Assembly (NCBI RefSeq): GCF_014284125.1
Contig: NZ_JACOFX010000022.1
Location: forward strand, 1 to 64,000
Length of the DNA: 64,000 nucleotides
Direction: 5' to 3'
Origin: Undibacterium umbellatum
GTDB lineage: Bacteria; Pseudomonadota; Gammaproteobacteria; Burkholderiales; Burkholderiaceae_D
Below are positions 8,035-17,300 of this stretch, one piece after another. Positions within the stretch are counted from its first letter, which is position 1; each line of letters opens with the position of its first letter. The notes beneath the pieces were generated by a model, which saw only the letters and a program-made list of their open reading frames with translations, searched no databases and had not been told where the DNA came from. The position numbers were made by a program, and so were the translations under genes.

Positions 8035-9303
8035 ATGCCGGAATTGCGCTTGGTCTTGAGCGTGCTGCTATTGAGTTTTGGCTTGCATGGCAACGCCTTC
8101 GCCGTCCAGAAGATCGAGTTCTGGACCATGAGCCTGAAGCCAAAATTCATTCCCTATTTTCAGGAACTCGTCAAAAATTACGAAGCACAACACCCCGGCA
8201 TCAAGCTCGAATGGGTGGATTTCCCCTGGGATATTCTGCAATTAAAGCTGATCACGGCCATCGCTGCAGGTACGCCACCAGCACTGGTAAATTTGAGTGT
8301 GCCCTGGGCAGAAGAAATGGCGCGAGATGGTTTGCTTGAGCCCGTCGATACATTATTGGCCGCACCGGGTGGCACCAATGACTACACCGATGCCGCACTG
8401 GCTGATTTGCGTTTTAAGGGCAAGGTCTATGGTTTCCCACATTACAGCAACGTTAACGTAATCGCCTATAACCGCAAGATACTGGCTGCGGCAGGCATAG
8501 TCCAGGCACCACGCAGCATGGATGAATTGCTGACCCAGGCTGTCATGATTTCTCTCAAAACCGGCAAGCCTGGTTATGCGCCTGCGCTCGGCAAGATCGA
8601 TGGTTTTTTCATGCAACAGGGCTTGGATTTAATACGCGATGGAAAGGCGGTATTCAATTCCCCCGCTCATGTGATGCTGGTTAAAAAACTTGCTGCCACC
8701 TATAAGGCTGGCGGTTTTCTCAAAGACAAATTGTTTGCAGAAGACAATTTTCCCGCAGTAGTAGATGCCTATCTCGGTGGCCGTCTCGGTGTCATGGTCA
8801 GTGCGCCGACAGCCATCAAGCGCATACAAACTGATGCACCAGAAATTTATGCGCAAACCGGTATCTTTCCTGTGCCGCCAGGTCCGACTGGGATTAACGA
8901 CGGTGGCTGGATGTTCCATTTCGCCATACCCAAAGGCGTGAAGAAAAAAGATATTCCTGAAGTTGCCGCCTTTGCCCGCTACCTGACCAGCGATGCCAAT
9001 CAACTGGCTTTTGCAAGGATGGCAGGTGTGATGCCCACCACCAAACAGGCGCTGGCAAATCCCTATTTCAAGAAAATATTACCCAACGCCGGCGCATCAG
9101 AACAGGCATTGGCCGTGGCCGCAAATTCCATGAATTCTGCCCGCAGCCTGTATGTCAGCGGCATAGACGATTATGATGAATTGCGCCGTTTTTTGGTCAA
9201 GGCCGTAGAAGCAGGTGTTACTGGCCGCCGTGATATACAAGAAGCCTTGGATGAAGCGGTAGGCATCTGGAATCGCAAGTTGCAAGGTGTGAAGCTGCCA
9301 TGA
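8035..9303 (+). CDS. ABC importer substrate-binding protein, family 1 (sugar)
   Basis: This periplasmic binding protein delivers a sugar, probably a GlcNAc oligosaccharide, to the permeases that follow. From the ATG at 8035 it has 422 residues with a clean signal peptide (MPELRLVLSVLLLSFGLHGN, cleavage after AFA near 23) and a MalE-like fold ending near 420. The frame is open further upstream (ATGs at 7975 and 7984), but those versions put 17-20 mostly polar residues before the signal peptide. No start has a strong Shine-Dalgarno. Its last 4 bases overlap the next gene. Substrate is inferred from the GH3 hexosaminidase in the same operon. Confidence 0.88.
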   Translation: MPELRLVLSVLLLSFGLHGNAFAVQKIEFWTMSLKPKFIPYFQELVKNYEAQHPGIKLEWVDFPWDILQLKLITAIAAGTPPALVNLSVPWAEEMARDGLLEPVDTLLAAPGGTNDYTDAALADLRFKGKVYGFPHYSNVNVIAYNRKILAAAGIVQAPRSMDELLTQAVMISLKTGKPGYAPALGKIDGFFMQQGLDLIRDGKAVFNSPAHVMLVKKLAATYKAGGFLKDKLFAEDNFPAVVDAYLGGRLGVMVSAPTAIKRIQTDAPEIYAQTGIFPVPPGPTGINDGGWMFHFAIPKGVKKKDIPEVAAFARYLTSDANQLAFARMAGVMPTTKQALANPYFKKILPNAGASEQALAVAANSMNSARSLYVSGIDDYDELRRFLVKAVEAGVTGRRDIQEALDEAVGIWNRKLQGVKLP

Positions 9304-10199
9304 GCAAGTTGCTTGACTCTGTCGCGCCCGTTGTGACAAACAAGCGCAACCTGCTTGCCTATGCCTTCCTGGCTCCTGCCTTGCTATTGCTGCTGATGTT
9401 CTCCTTCTGGCCCGTCATGTATGGCTCTTACCTGAGCTTTACAGATTTCAGCCTGATACGCGAAGTGCATTGGGTAGGCTTCGCCAATTATCGTGCCCTG
9501 TTTGCGAATGACATGTTTTTGACAGGACTAAAGAATTCGCTATTGTTTTTGTTGGTCGTGCCCTTTACGCAATTGGGTGCGATATCGCTGGCGGTGCTGG
9601 TGAATAATCAATTGCCAGGCATACGCTGGTTTCGCGCTGCTTATTATGTGCCAGTGGTGACGACGGTGTCTGTCGTCGGCATCATGTGGGGCTTTATGTT
9701 CCATGAGCAGGGCACACTAAATTATGTGCTGCTGCAATTGCATATCATTGCTGCGCCACTGGGCTGGTTGTCGGATGACGCGCTTGCCTTGTTCGCTGTT
9801 ATGTTTGTGTCTTTCTGGCGTGGTCTGGGCTGGTATATGGTGATGTATCTGGCTGCCTTGCAGTCACTGCCCGCCGAGATGCAGGAAGCAGCAATACTGG
9901 ATGGAGCCAATCGCTGGCAACGTTTCTGGCGCATCACCGTGCCCATGCTGAAGCCGACGATACTGGTCTGCAGCATCATGTCAGTCTTGGCGGCTTTGAA
10001 AGCCTATCAGGAAGTTGACGTGCTTACGCAAGGTGGCCCCATGAATTCCACCTTCACGGCGCTGTATTATGCCTATGATCAAGGCCTGAAACATTTGAAG
10101 CTGCCACGCGGCCTGGCTGCGAGTTTTGTTGTCTCCCTCTGCTGCATGGCGATCGCCTTCATTTGCCTGCGCTGGCTTAAACCTGGGCACAGGGAATGA
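9300..10199 (+). CDS. ABC sugar importer permease 1 (MalF-like)
   Basis: This inner-membrane permease has 299 residues with six predicted membrane segments (first at about 22-42) and the EAA loop that contacts the ATPase, seen as EAAILDGANRWQRFWRITVP near 199-219. The ATG overlaps the stop of the binding-protein gene (ATGA), and its own stop overlaps the next permease in the same way. It pairs with the next product as the translocation pore. Confidence 0.93.
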   Translation: MSKLLDSVAPVVTNKRNLLAYAFLAPALLLLLMFSFWPVMYGSYLSFTDFSLIREVHWVGFANYRALFANDMFLTGLKNSLLFLLVVPFTQLGAISLAVLVNNQLPGIRWFRAAYYVPVVTTVSVVGIMWGFMFHEQGTLNYVLLQLHIIAAPLGWLSDDALALFAVMFVSFWRGLGWYMVMYLAALQSLPAEMQEAAILDGANRWQRFWRITVPMLKPTILVCSIMSVLAALKAYQEVDVLTQGGPMNSTFTALYYAYDQGLKHLKLPRGLAASFVVSLCCMAIAFICLRWLKPGHRE

Positions 10200-11023
10200 G
10201 CATGAACATCAAAAAATTCCTGCGCACGGCTTCACAATATGGCTTGCTAAGCCTGATTGCCATCATCTGCATTTTCCCCTTCTGGTGGACGCTGGTGGTG
10301 GCGATGTCGACAGAAGGTAATCTGTTTGAATTCCCGCCCACATTCTGGCCGCGTGGTATTTCGCTAGATAATTTTGTCGAGGCTTTCCGCGTCATCCCCA
10401 TCCTCGCTTTTTACAAGAATTCTTTGCTGATCACTCTGGCGACCGTATTGGGCAAACTGGTCGTGTGTTCACTCGCCGCTTATCCTCTGTCACGCATGCA
10501 GTTCAGCGGCAGCAAGCTCATCATGGGTGTGATACTGGCGACCATGATCTTGCCATCTGAAGTCAATTTTCTGGTCAACTTCATCACCATGACGAAGATA
10601 TCCTTGGTGAATACTTACACTGCCGTGGTCTTGCCAAATATCGTGACAGCAGTCTCGATACTCTTGCTGAAGCAGGCTTTTGATGAAGTACCGCAAGACT
10701 TGCTGGATGCTGCAAGGGTAGACGGTGCCAGTGAATGGATCATCTTTTACCGCATTGTCTTGCCATTGATTACGCCATGGCTGGCAACGGTGGGCATATT
10801 GACTGCGGTGGAAGCGTGGAATGAATACATCTGGCCATCCATCGTCATCAGCAAGCCAGAAGACTTTCCCTTGTCTGCCGGTGTGCTGTATTTGCGCGGC
10901 ACTTATGGCAGTAGCACCCGCGTCATCGCGGCAGGAACCATTTTGACAGTTGCACCGATATTGGTCGCTTTTTTATTTACCCAGCGCTTTTTTATGCGCG
11001 GCATGGATGGAGCAGTGAAATGA
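10196..11023 (+). CDS. ABC sugar importer permease 2 (MalG-like)
   Basis: This second permease subunit has 275 residues with six membrane segments and the EAA-type loop DAARVDGASEWIIFYRIVLP near 176-196. A second in-frame ATG lies 6 bases in (10202). Both ends overlap neighbouring genes by 4 bases (ATGA), so binding protein, permeases and hexosaminidase form one translationally coupled unit. Confidence 0.93.
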   Translation: MSMNIKKFLRTASQYGLLSLIAIICIFPFWWTLVVAMSTEGNLFEFPPTFWPRGISLDNFVEAFRVIPILAFYKNSLLITLATVLGKLVVCSLAAYPLSRMQFSGSKLIMGVILATMILPSEVNFLVNFITMTKISLVNTYTAVVLPNIVTAVSILLLKQAFDEVPQDLLDAARVDGASEWIIFYRIVLPLITPWLATVGILTAVEAWNEYIWPSIVISKPEDFPLSAGVLYLRGTYGSSTRVIAAGTILTVAPILVAFLFTQRFFMRGMDGAVK

Positions 11024-12552
11024 CGCAAGACAAAAATAACCAACAAACGATGACGCGAGAAGAAGCACGCCGCCTGGCCGGGCAACTGGTGATGATACGC
11101 ATGCCCATCACCAGCCTGGATGAGACATCGGCACAATTTTTAAAAGACAATCATATCCGTGGCATTTGCCTGTTCAGGCAAAACATGGTTGACGAAATCC
11201 AGCTGAAAAAACTGACGGCTGATCTGCGCCTTATCTTGGGGGAGGGGGCGCTGATTGGCATCGATCAGGAAGGGGGCGCAGTAGTGCGCTCCACCTGGGT
11301 ACCGCAGCCCCCGGCGGCAATGTCGCTGGGGGCCAGCGATGATCCCGAGCTATGCCGCCAGGTGGGCGCTGCTGTTGCGCGCGGTGTAAAGGCCCTGGGC
11401 TTTAACTGGAATTTTGCGCCCGTGCTGGATCTGAATAACAATGTCGATAATCCCGTCATCTCTGAACGCTCGTTTGGCTCTGATCCCAAGCGCGCCAGTG
11501 AACTGGCACTGGCCTGGATGGATGGCAGCCTGGCTGAAGGTGTGGCTTGCTGTGTCAAGCATTTCCCTGGTCATGGCGACACCAATGTTGATTCCCACCG
11601 CGATCTGCCTACCGTGAACAAGAGCCTGGAAGAATTGCAAGCGTTGGAACTGGCACCTTTCCAGATCGCAGTCAGCCGCAATGCACCTGCCATGATGACG
11701 GCGCATATCGTCTACCCCGCACTGGATGCAGAAAATCCTGCCACCATGTCCAGGCCCATCCTGACGGGCTTGCTGCGTGACCAATGGAATTACCAGGGCG
11801 TCGTCATCACCGACGGCATGGACATGCATGCAATAGCAGGCCGCTATGGCGTCGGCAATGCCGCAGTGCGTGCCTTGCTGGCCGGTGCCGACATGGTCAT
11901 GGCGCTAGGCACCACAGAGACGCAACTGGAAACCCTGAATGCCCTGACCGAAGTGATTTTCTCAGGCCAGATATCTCTCGCAGAAGTACAGCAAAAACTG
12001 CAACGCATGGCAGACCTGACCAAGACCTATCCCTGCATAGATACAGCCTACCAGACCGACATGGCAGACCGCATCCTCATGTCCAGCGCCTGGAAGCGCG
12101 GCCTGACTACCCAGGGCAATGCACAACCGCCCGTCAGAGGCAGCAAGCTGCGCCTCGTCATCAGCGCCGACGTTGTCAGTGATGGTGTTTCGGAAGCTGG
12201 CATACCTGCCGCAAAAGTCAGCGCCATGCTGGCGAGTTTGTATGATGTAGAGACGGTCACCTTTGCCAATGCTGACACTTTTGACTGGAGTGCCTTACCA
12301 GATGATGGCCGCTTCGTCGTGCTGGCATCTACTGTGCGCATACGCTATAGCAAACAGGTACGCGATACCTGGAAGCCAGACCTGCACCTGGTCTTGTGGA
12401 ACCCGTTTCAAATGCTGGACATTCAGGCCCCCGCATTGATTACCTACGGCTTTGCTCCACCAGCGATAGATGCTGCACGTGCGTGGTTTGCCGCAGAAGT
12501 GGTCGCCAGCGGTCAGATACCAGTTGCTGGTTTCTCTACCGCTGCTGCATAA
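11020..12552 (+). CDS. nagZ: cytoplasmic beta-N-acetylhexosaminidase, GH3 (NagZ type)
   Basis: This glycoside hydrolase family 3 enzyme removes terminal beta-linked GlcNAc from imported chito- or muro-oligosaccharides. The protein is 510 residues. The TIM-barrel domain (about 15-340) carries the NagZ signature KHFPGHGDTNVDSH at 180-193 with the acid/base Asp/His pair, and the nucleophile D265 in VVITDGMDM. A second alpha/beta domain follows to about 505, so it resembles the two-domain Gram-positive form rather than the one-domain E. coli NagZ. There is no signal peptide, so the substrate must be imported first, consistent with the ABC genes around it. ATG 11050 is an alternative start. Confidence 0.92.
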   Translation: MTQDKNNQQTMTREEARRLAGQLVMIRMPITSLDETSAQFLKDNHIRGICLFRQNMVDEIQLKKLTADLRLILGEGALIGIDQEGGAVVRSTWVPQPPAAMSLGASDDPELCRQVGAAVARGVKALGFNWNFAPVLDLNNNVDNPVISERSFGSDPKRASELALAWMDGSLAEGVACCVKHFPGHGDTNVDSHRDLPTVNKSLEELQALELAPFQIAVSRNAPAMMTAHIVYPALDAENPATMSRPILTGLLRDQWNYQGVVITDGMDMHAIAGRYGVGNAAVRALLAGADMVMALGTTETQLETLNALTEVIFSGQISLAEVQQKLQRMADLTKTYPCIDTAYQTDMADRILMSSAWKRGLTTQGNAQPPVRGSKLRLVISADVVSDGVSEAGIPAAKVSAMLASLYDVETVTFANADTFDWSALPDDGRFVVLASTVRIRYSKQVRDTWKPDLHLVLWNPFQMLDIQAPALITYGFAPPAIDAARAWFAAEVVASGQIPVAGFSTAAA

Positions 12553-12564
12553 GGAACACAAGGA

Positions 12565-13665
12565 ATGGCCGAAGTCAGACTGCAGCGGATCAGCAAATCC
12601 TATGGCAATAACCAGGTTTTGCAAGGCATAGACCTGCATGTGCGCAATGGTGAATTCATGGTTTTTGTTGGCCCCTCAGGCTGCGGCAAATCCACGCTCT
12701 TGCGCATGATTGCTGGCCTTGAAGATATCAGTGCCGGTGAACTGCACATAGACAATCAACTGGCGAACGATATCCCGCCCGCCAAACGCGGCCTGGCCAT
12801 GGTGTTCCAGTCATATGCCCTGTACCCGCACATGACAGTGTATGAAAACATGGCCTTCAGCCTCAGCCTCACCAGCATGAGCAAGGCCGAGATAGACAGC
12901 GCAGTACAACACGCCGCCAGCATCCTGCAAATGACCCACCTGCTGCAGCGCAAGCCGCGTGACCTGTCCGGCGGCCAGCGCCAGCGCGTCGCCATAGGCC
13001 GCGCCATCGTGCGCAAGCCCGGCCTGTTCCTGTTTGACGAGCCACTATCCAATCTCGACGCCAGCCTGCGCGTACAAATGCGCATAGAACTCAGCAAGCT
13101 GCACAGAGAACTTGCCGCTACCATGATCTACGTGACGCACGACCAGGTAGAAGCCATGACCCTGGGCCAGCGCATAGCCGTATTCAATGGCGGCAAGATA
13201 GAACAGGTAGGCGCACCACTGGAACTCTACGACAAACCCGCCAACCTCTTCGTTGCAGGCTTCCTCGGTTCACCGAAGATGAACATCGTCAAGGCAAAGG
13301 TATTGCGCAATCTTGGTAATGAGGCAGAACTGCAACTGGCCGCGGGCACACATATCAACGTCCAGCTTGGTACCAGCAATTTGCAGACAGGGGACGAAGT
13401 CAGTCTTGGCATCAGGGCAGAGCATATCCTGCTGGCATCACAAAGCACGGAGCACAGCAACCAGCTCGAAGTCTGCATCAGCTTTGTTGAACATCTGGGG
13501 GATGCCGCCATCGTGTATGCAATACTGGCGGGTGAAGAAAATCTGTTTGCTATCAAACTGCCAGCAGATACTTCAGACCTGTATGCAGGAGCTGATCTTT
13601 GTATACAACTGCCGGGGCAGAGGTGTCATGTGTTTGACCGCAATGGCGTCGCTTTAGGCCAGTAA
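12565..13665 (+). CDS. ABC sugar importer ATPase (MalK/UgpC/MsiK type)
   Basis: This ATPase drives the importer encoded just upstream. The protein is 366 residues: Walker A GPSGCGKST at 36-44, Q-loop near 82, signature LSGGQ at 134-138, Walker B LFLFDEP at 154-160, H-loop in YVTHDQVEAM near 189, and a C-terminal TOBE region (about 240-360) that in this group binds regulators. It starts 12 bases after the hexosaminidase gene and ends the operon, giving the importer its own ATPase rather than a shared one. Confidence 0.94.
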   Translation: MAEVRLQRISKSYGNNQVLQGIDLHVRNGEFMVFVGPSGCGKSTLLRMIAGLEDISAGELHIDNQLANDIPPAKRGLAMVFQSYALYPHMTVYENMAFSLSLTSMSKAEIDSAVQHAASILQMTHLLQRKPRDLSGGQRQRVAIGRAIVRKPGLFLFDEPLSNLDASLRVQMRIELSKLHRELAATMIYVTHDQVEAMTLGQRIAVFNGGKIEQVGAPLELYDKPANLFVAGFLGSPKMNIVKAKVLRNLGNEAELQLAAGTHINVQLGTSNLQTGDEVSLGIRAEHILLASQSTEHSNQLEVCISFVEHLGDAAIVYAILAGEENLFAIKLPADTSDLYAGADLCIQLPGQRCHVFDRNGVALGQ

Positions 13666-13680
13666 TACCATGTTGGTGAC

Positions 13681-13707
13681 GGGAATTATTTTTGTAGAAT
13701 AATTCCC
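13681..13707. terminator. hairpin between convergent genes
   Basis: Perfect 10-bp stem GGGAATTATT/AATAATTCCC with a 7-base loop, placed between the ABC ATPase gene (+) and the DUF4287 gene (-). It lacks a following T-run on either strand, so it is at best a weak or 3'-stabilising terminator. Confidence 0.5.
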
Positions 13708-13745
13708 AGGACAATGACAACAATCCTGTCAACACAAGCGACAGA

Positions 13746-13961
13746 CTACTTCTTACCATCACTCAAAGCATAAGCAACGATGGCATTGGCGTGACCATGG
13801 CCCATTTCATGTTCAGCCTTGAGCTTGTTCACGATTTCCATGTGCTTTAAACCTTTGTTTTGCTGAACCAAGTCCAACCAGTGCTGGATGGGCTTGCCGT
13901 ACTTCTTTTCTATTGATGGGAAATAAGAGGCCGGGCCTTTGACTTTTTCTTCTTCGGACAT
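13746..13961 (-). CDS. DUF4287 domain protein
   Basis: A small 71-residue cytoplasmic protein matching the DUF4287 pattern: PSIEKKYGKPIQHWLDLV near 15-32, followed by a helical segment and HEMGHGHANAIVAYAL at the end. Family members of this size are common, often next to SRPBCC-fold genes; the function is unknown. Here it stands alone, convergent with the ABC operon and divergent from the AT-rich 14-19.6 kb gene. The good match to a known domain makes it a real gene despite its size. Confidence 0.85.
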   Translation of the reverse strand: MSEEEKVKGPASYFPSIEKKYGKPIQHWLDLVQQNKGLKHMEIVNKLKAEHEMGHGHANAIVAYALSDGKK

Positions 13962-14398
13962 GTGATGTTTTCCTTCTCAAGTATGGTTTAAGGTGAGGGC
14001 TGAAGTTACAGGGGGAACGCGTATTTTTGTGCAATTTCTGAAATTTGAATTTACATAACGCTACGACCGAGGTTAATCTTATAGTAACTTCAGATGGCTT
14101 GCGATGTTTTGAAAGAATTGTTTTACGTCGCTACGAGCGAAATTGCTGACAATGAAAAGGATCATTCGGAGGCACTCTTAACTATCATCACTGTGATGTA
14201 CCTATTGATCTCGTTCCTCGGGAATTACACAAGCCTAAACATATCGTTGTGGATGGCACTTGATGAAAACAGGTTCATAGTGGAAGTCTGGAGATGCCAA
14301 TTGATTGAGTAGCTGCAATAGGTTGCCACTTTCCAATCCCAACCGAACATCAGTGAATGACTTGAAGAGATGTGGCTCGATAAAAACCAACAACTGCA
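13962..14398. other. AT-rich spacer with possible gene debris
   Basis: This stretch separates the conserved chromosome from the AT-rich nuclease-NTPase gene. It contains short open frames on both strands (72 codons at 14094-14312 on +; 61 codons at 14235-14420 on -) with no recognisable domain. The minus-strand peptide looks protein-like and may be a remnant of a lost gene. It probably also holds the promoters of both flanking genes, but none is clear. No inverted repeats or attachment-site duplication were found. Confidence 0.35.
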
Positions 14399-17300
14399 AT
14401 GAACAATGTATGTGGATCAAGCATGACCAATACTAATCAAATTTCCTCGAGTCCCTTAGCTAGCGGCCCCGCTGGTAGTCATTTCGAAGGACAAGTGGGA
14501 GCATTTTATCTTCTATGTATGATAGGCGACGCACCGCCTCGTGGTTTGCCTGGAACCAAAATTGAACGAATAGCGATGCAACAAGCCAATTTTGGATTTG
14601 AATTGGATGACGTAATTGTTCACGCATATGATCTTTCTGGCAATAAAGTTGTAATCGAAATACAAGTCAAACGTTCAATTACATTTACTCGAACCGATCC
14701 TATCTTCCGCAAGGTGGTTGGGCAAATTGTTAGAACCTCAAGAACCGAAGGTTTTTTTGCAAGCCGTCATGAACTTGCCATTGCTACATCTAAAGGCTCA
14801 CGAAAAATCGACGGTTCAATTCAAGATGTCTTGATGTTGGCCAGAGGAAGAGATGATGCGCAAAGTTTTATGCATCAAATTAATCTTAAAGGTGCAGCGA
14901 ATGAGGATATGCGCAATTTCGTTGAGATATTTAGAGCTCACTTGAAAGAAGAAGGTGAAGTTGGAGATGAAGTTGTTTGGCAGTTGTTGCGGAGATTGCA
15001 AATATTGACGTTTGATTTTACTGCATCAGGATCTGCTTCAGTCGAATTGGCTCAAGAGCGTGTGGCACGTATTTTACATCCCCAAGATATTTCTCATGTA
15101 GGAGCGCTTTGGTCAAATTTAGTTGAGCAGGCGATTTTCGTTGCCAAAAGCGGGGGAGAGCATACGCGAGAAACTCTGCTTGCTGTCTTGTCAGCAAACG
15201 GCTTCCGGTTCCGTGGAGAAAATCGCCATATCAGTGCTCGCTTAGCGCTATCAGATGCGTCTCGCTTGGCTTTAGATGACATAATTATTCAGGTGGGGCA
15301 TGTTGTTCTCCGACGGCAAGAGCGAATTTCAGCAATTCACGATGCGCTTGATCAAGGACGTTATGTTGAAATACGTGGTGATGGGGGAGTTGGAAAGTCT
15401 GGAGTACTAAGGCAGTTTGCAGAGCAGCTTGCGAGTGAAGCTGACGTCATTGTCTTGAGTCCAGGCCGTTGTGTCCTTCGAGGTTGGCAAGCAATGAGGG
15501 CGCAGCTGAATTTTGACGGAACCGCTAGGGACTTGCTGATAGAGTTGGCAAACGATGGTGGATCAATTCTTTTTATAGATAATCTAGATTTTTTTAGCGA
15601 TGAAGAAAGGGTAACCGTCGTCGATCTTGTCAGGACTGCGGCTGATGTTCCCGGCGTCTCAATTGTCGCAACTGCACGATTTGAATTTGGTATTGATGAA
15701 CCCAGTTGGTTGCCAAGTGATATTTTGAATCGCTTAGGGAGAGCAAAACCAATTGAAATCAATGATCTTAGCGAGGCTGAGATAGAGCAGTTGAAAATTC
15801 AAGATCCAAAACTCAACTCTTTGTTGAGTCCTGATCATCCAGCAAGACAGGTCACAAGAAATTTGTTTCGACTAGCGCGCTTGGTTGCTCAAAACAATAG
15901 CGATAACTTACCCAGTACTGAAATTGATATGGCTGTAAATTGGTGGGTTACTGCTGATGGAACAAAAGATAATGGTTTTCGCGATAGGGCTCGATTGCTC
16001 AAAGATATTGCCGGGCAATCGTTAATTCGATCAGAATTTCTGGATGTTCGAACTCAACCATCACAGGCTATCAACACATTGATTACCAGTGGCACACTCC
16101 GTGATTTGTCGTTTGACCGTGTTGCTTTTCAACATGATGTTTTCAGAGATTGGGCTATTGCGAATTTAATAAATGGGAATGTTGAATTAATTGATTCATT
16201 ACCGTTGGAACGTCCAATCCAGGTCAGGCTGGCTCGTGGCGTTGAGCTTGCAGCACGTATGGCAATTGAACGCGCAAATGATGCCACTGCTTGGTATCGG
16301 CTGATAGGGCTATTAAGCCCGGCTAGGGCGCATTTGTCATGGAGACGCACTGCTCTTTTTGCATTGGTTCGCTCTGAGGCTGCATTAGTAATCTTAAGAC
16401 GAGTTACCCCGGAATTGTCAAAAAATAGGTCAGCTTTACTTCGTGAACTTATTCGTTCCGTGTTGGCAGTTGAGTTCGTTCCTGCTTCCATTGAATTATC
16501 TGCCGAAGGCATATCCACTGACAATCTACCTCAGCACTTCAACGTTCCTCGCGGTCCTGGTAGTCAGAATTTGATTGTTTGGCTGCTAAGTTATGGTTGT
16601 GAACCACCAGCAGAAGCAATCCCGGAGATTGTTGAATTGTATAATGCCTACTCCTTTGGGACGCTAGGCTTGACACCATTAACGCCTCTGACAGCGCAAT
16701 GTCTTTATCGTTGGTTAAGGTTAATGGAGCCGCATGACGTTGTAGTGCAAAAAAGTAAGGGACCTGTTTTTCTTCAGGGACTCAATGATGCAGAAGTACT
16801 TTCACTAAAGTATGCTTTACGCAGTGGATTTGTAATGTGTTCGAGATGCGTACCACAGCTTGCAGAAGAGTATCTTACAGCTGTTGCAGGAACCAAGCAT
16901 AATGAAGAATTGGTAAGACACATTCTGAAAATATGCGATCCTCTTGCCGCTGCGGCTCCGGCAGAATTGGCGAAATTGACGATGCAGGCATTGCTTGAGA
17001 CGCGAGCAGATCGAAAGTATGGAAATGCATACGGTCGTGAACGACCATATACATTTCTAGACAACGATTTTTTACCTCCCTCGCCATTACACGCACCTTT
17101 CTTATCTCTTTTAACTCAATCTCCCGTAGATGGATTGGCGTTGGTGCATGGCTTGGTGAACACTGCAATTGAAAGTTTGCACATACCGCCTTCGGGGACT
17201 ATACCTGCTGTTATTTTGGAGTTTCCTAGTACTCAGCGCCGCTTCCCTTGGCCACAAAGTTATCAATGGTCGCGCAGTTGCAATTATTATTGCGTTACCT

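Noticed and set aside
13681..13707. Strong rho-independent terminator
   Set aside because: The stem is perfect but no T-run follows on either strand, so it is listed only as a hairpin of uncertain strength.
14235..14420. Possible transposase or integrase remnant on the minus strand
   Set aside because: The 61-residue peptide looks protein-like, but no catalytic motif, inverted repeat or target duplication supports a mobile element.
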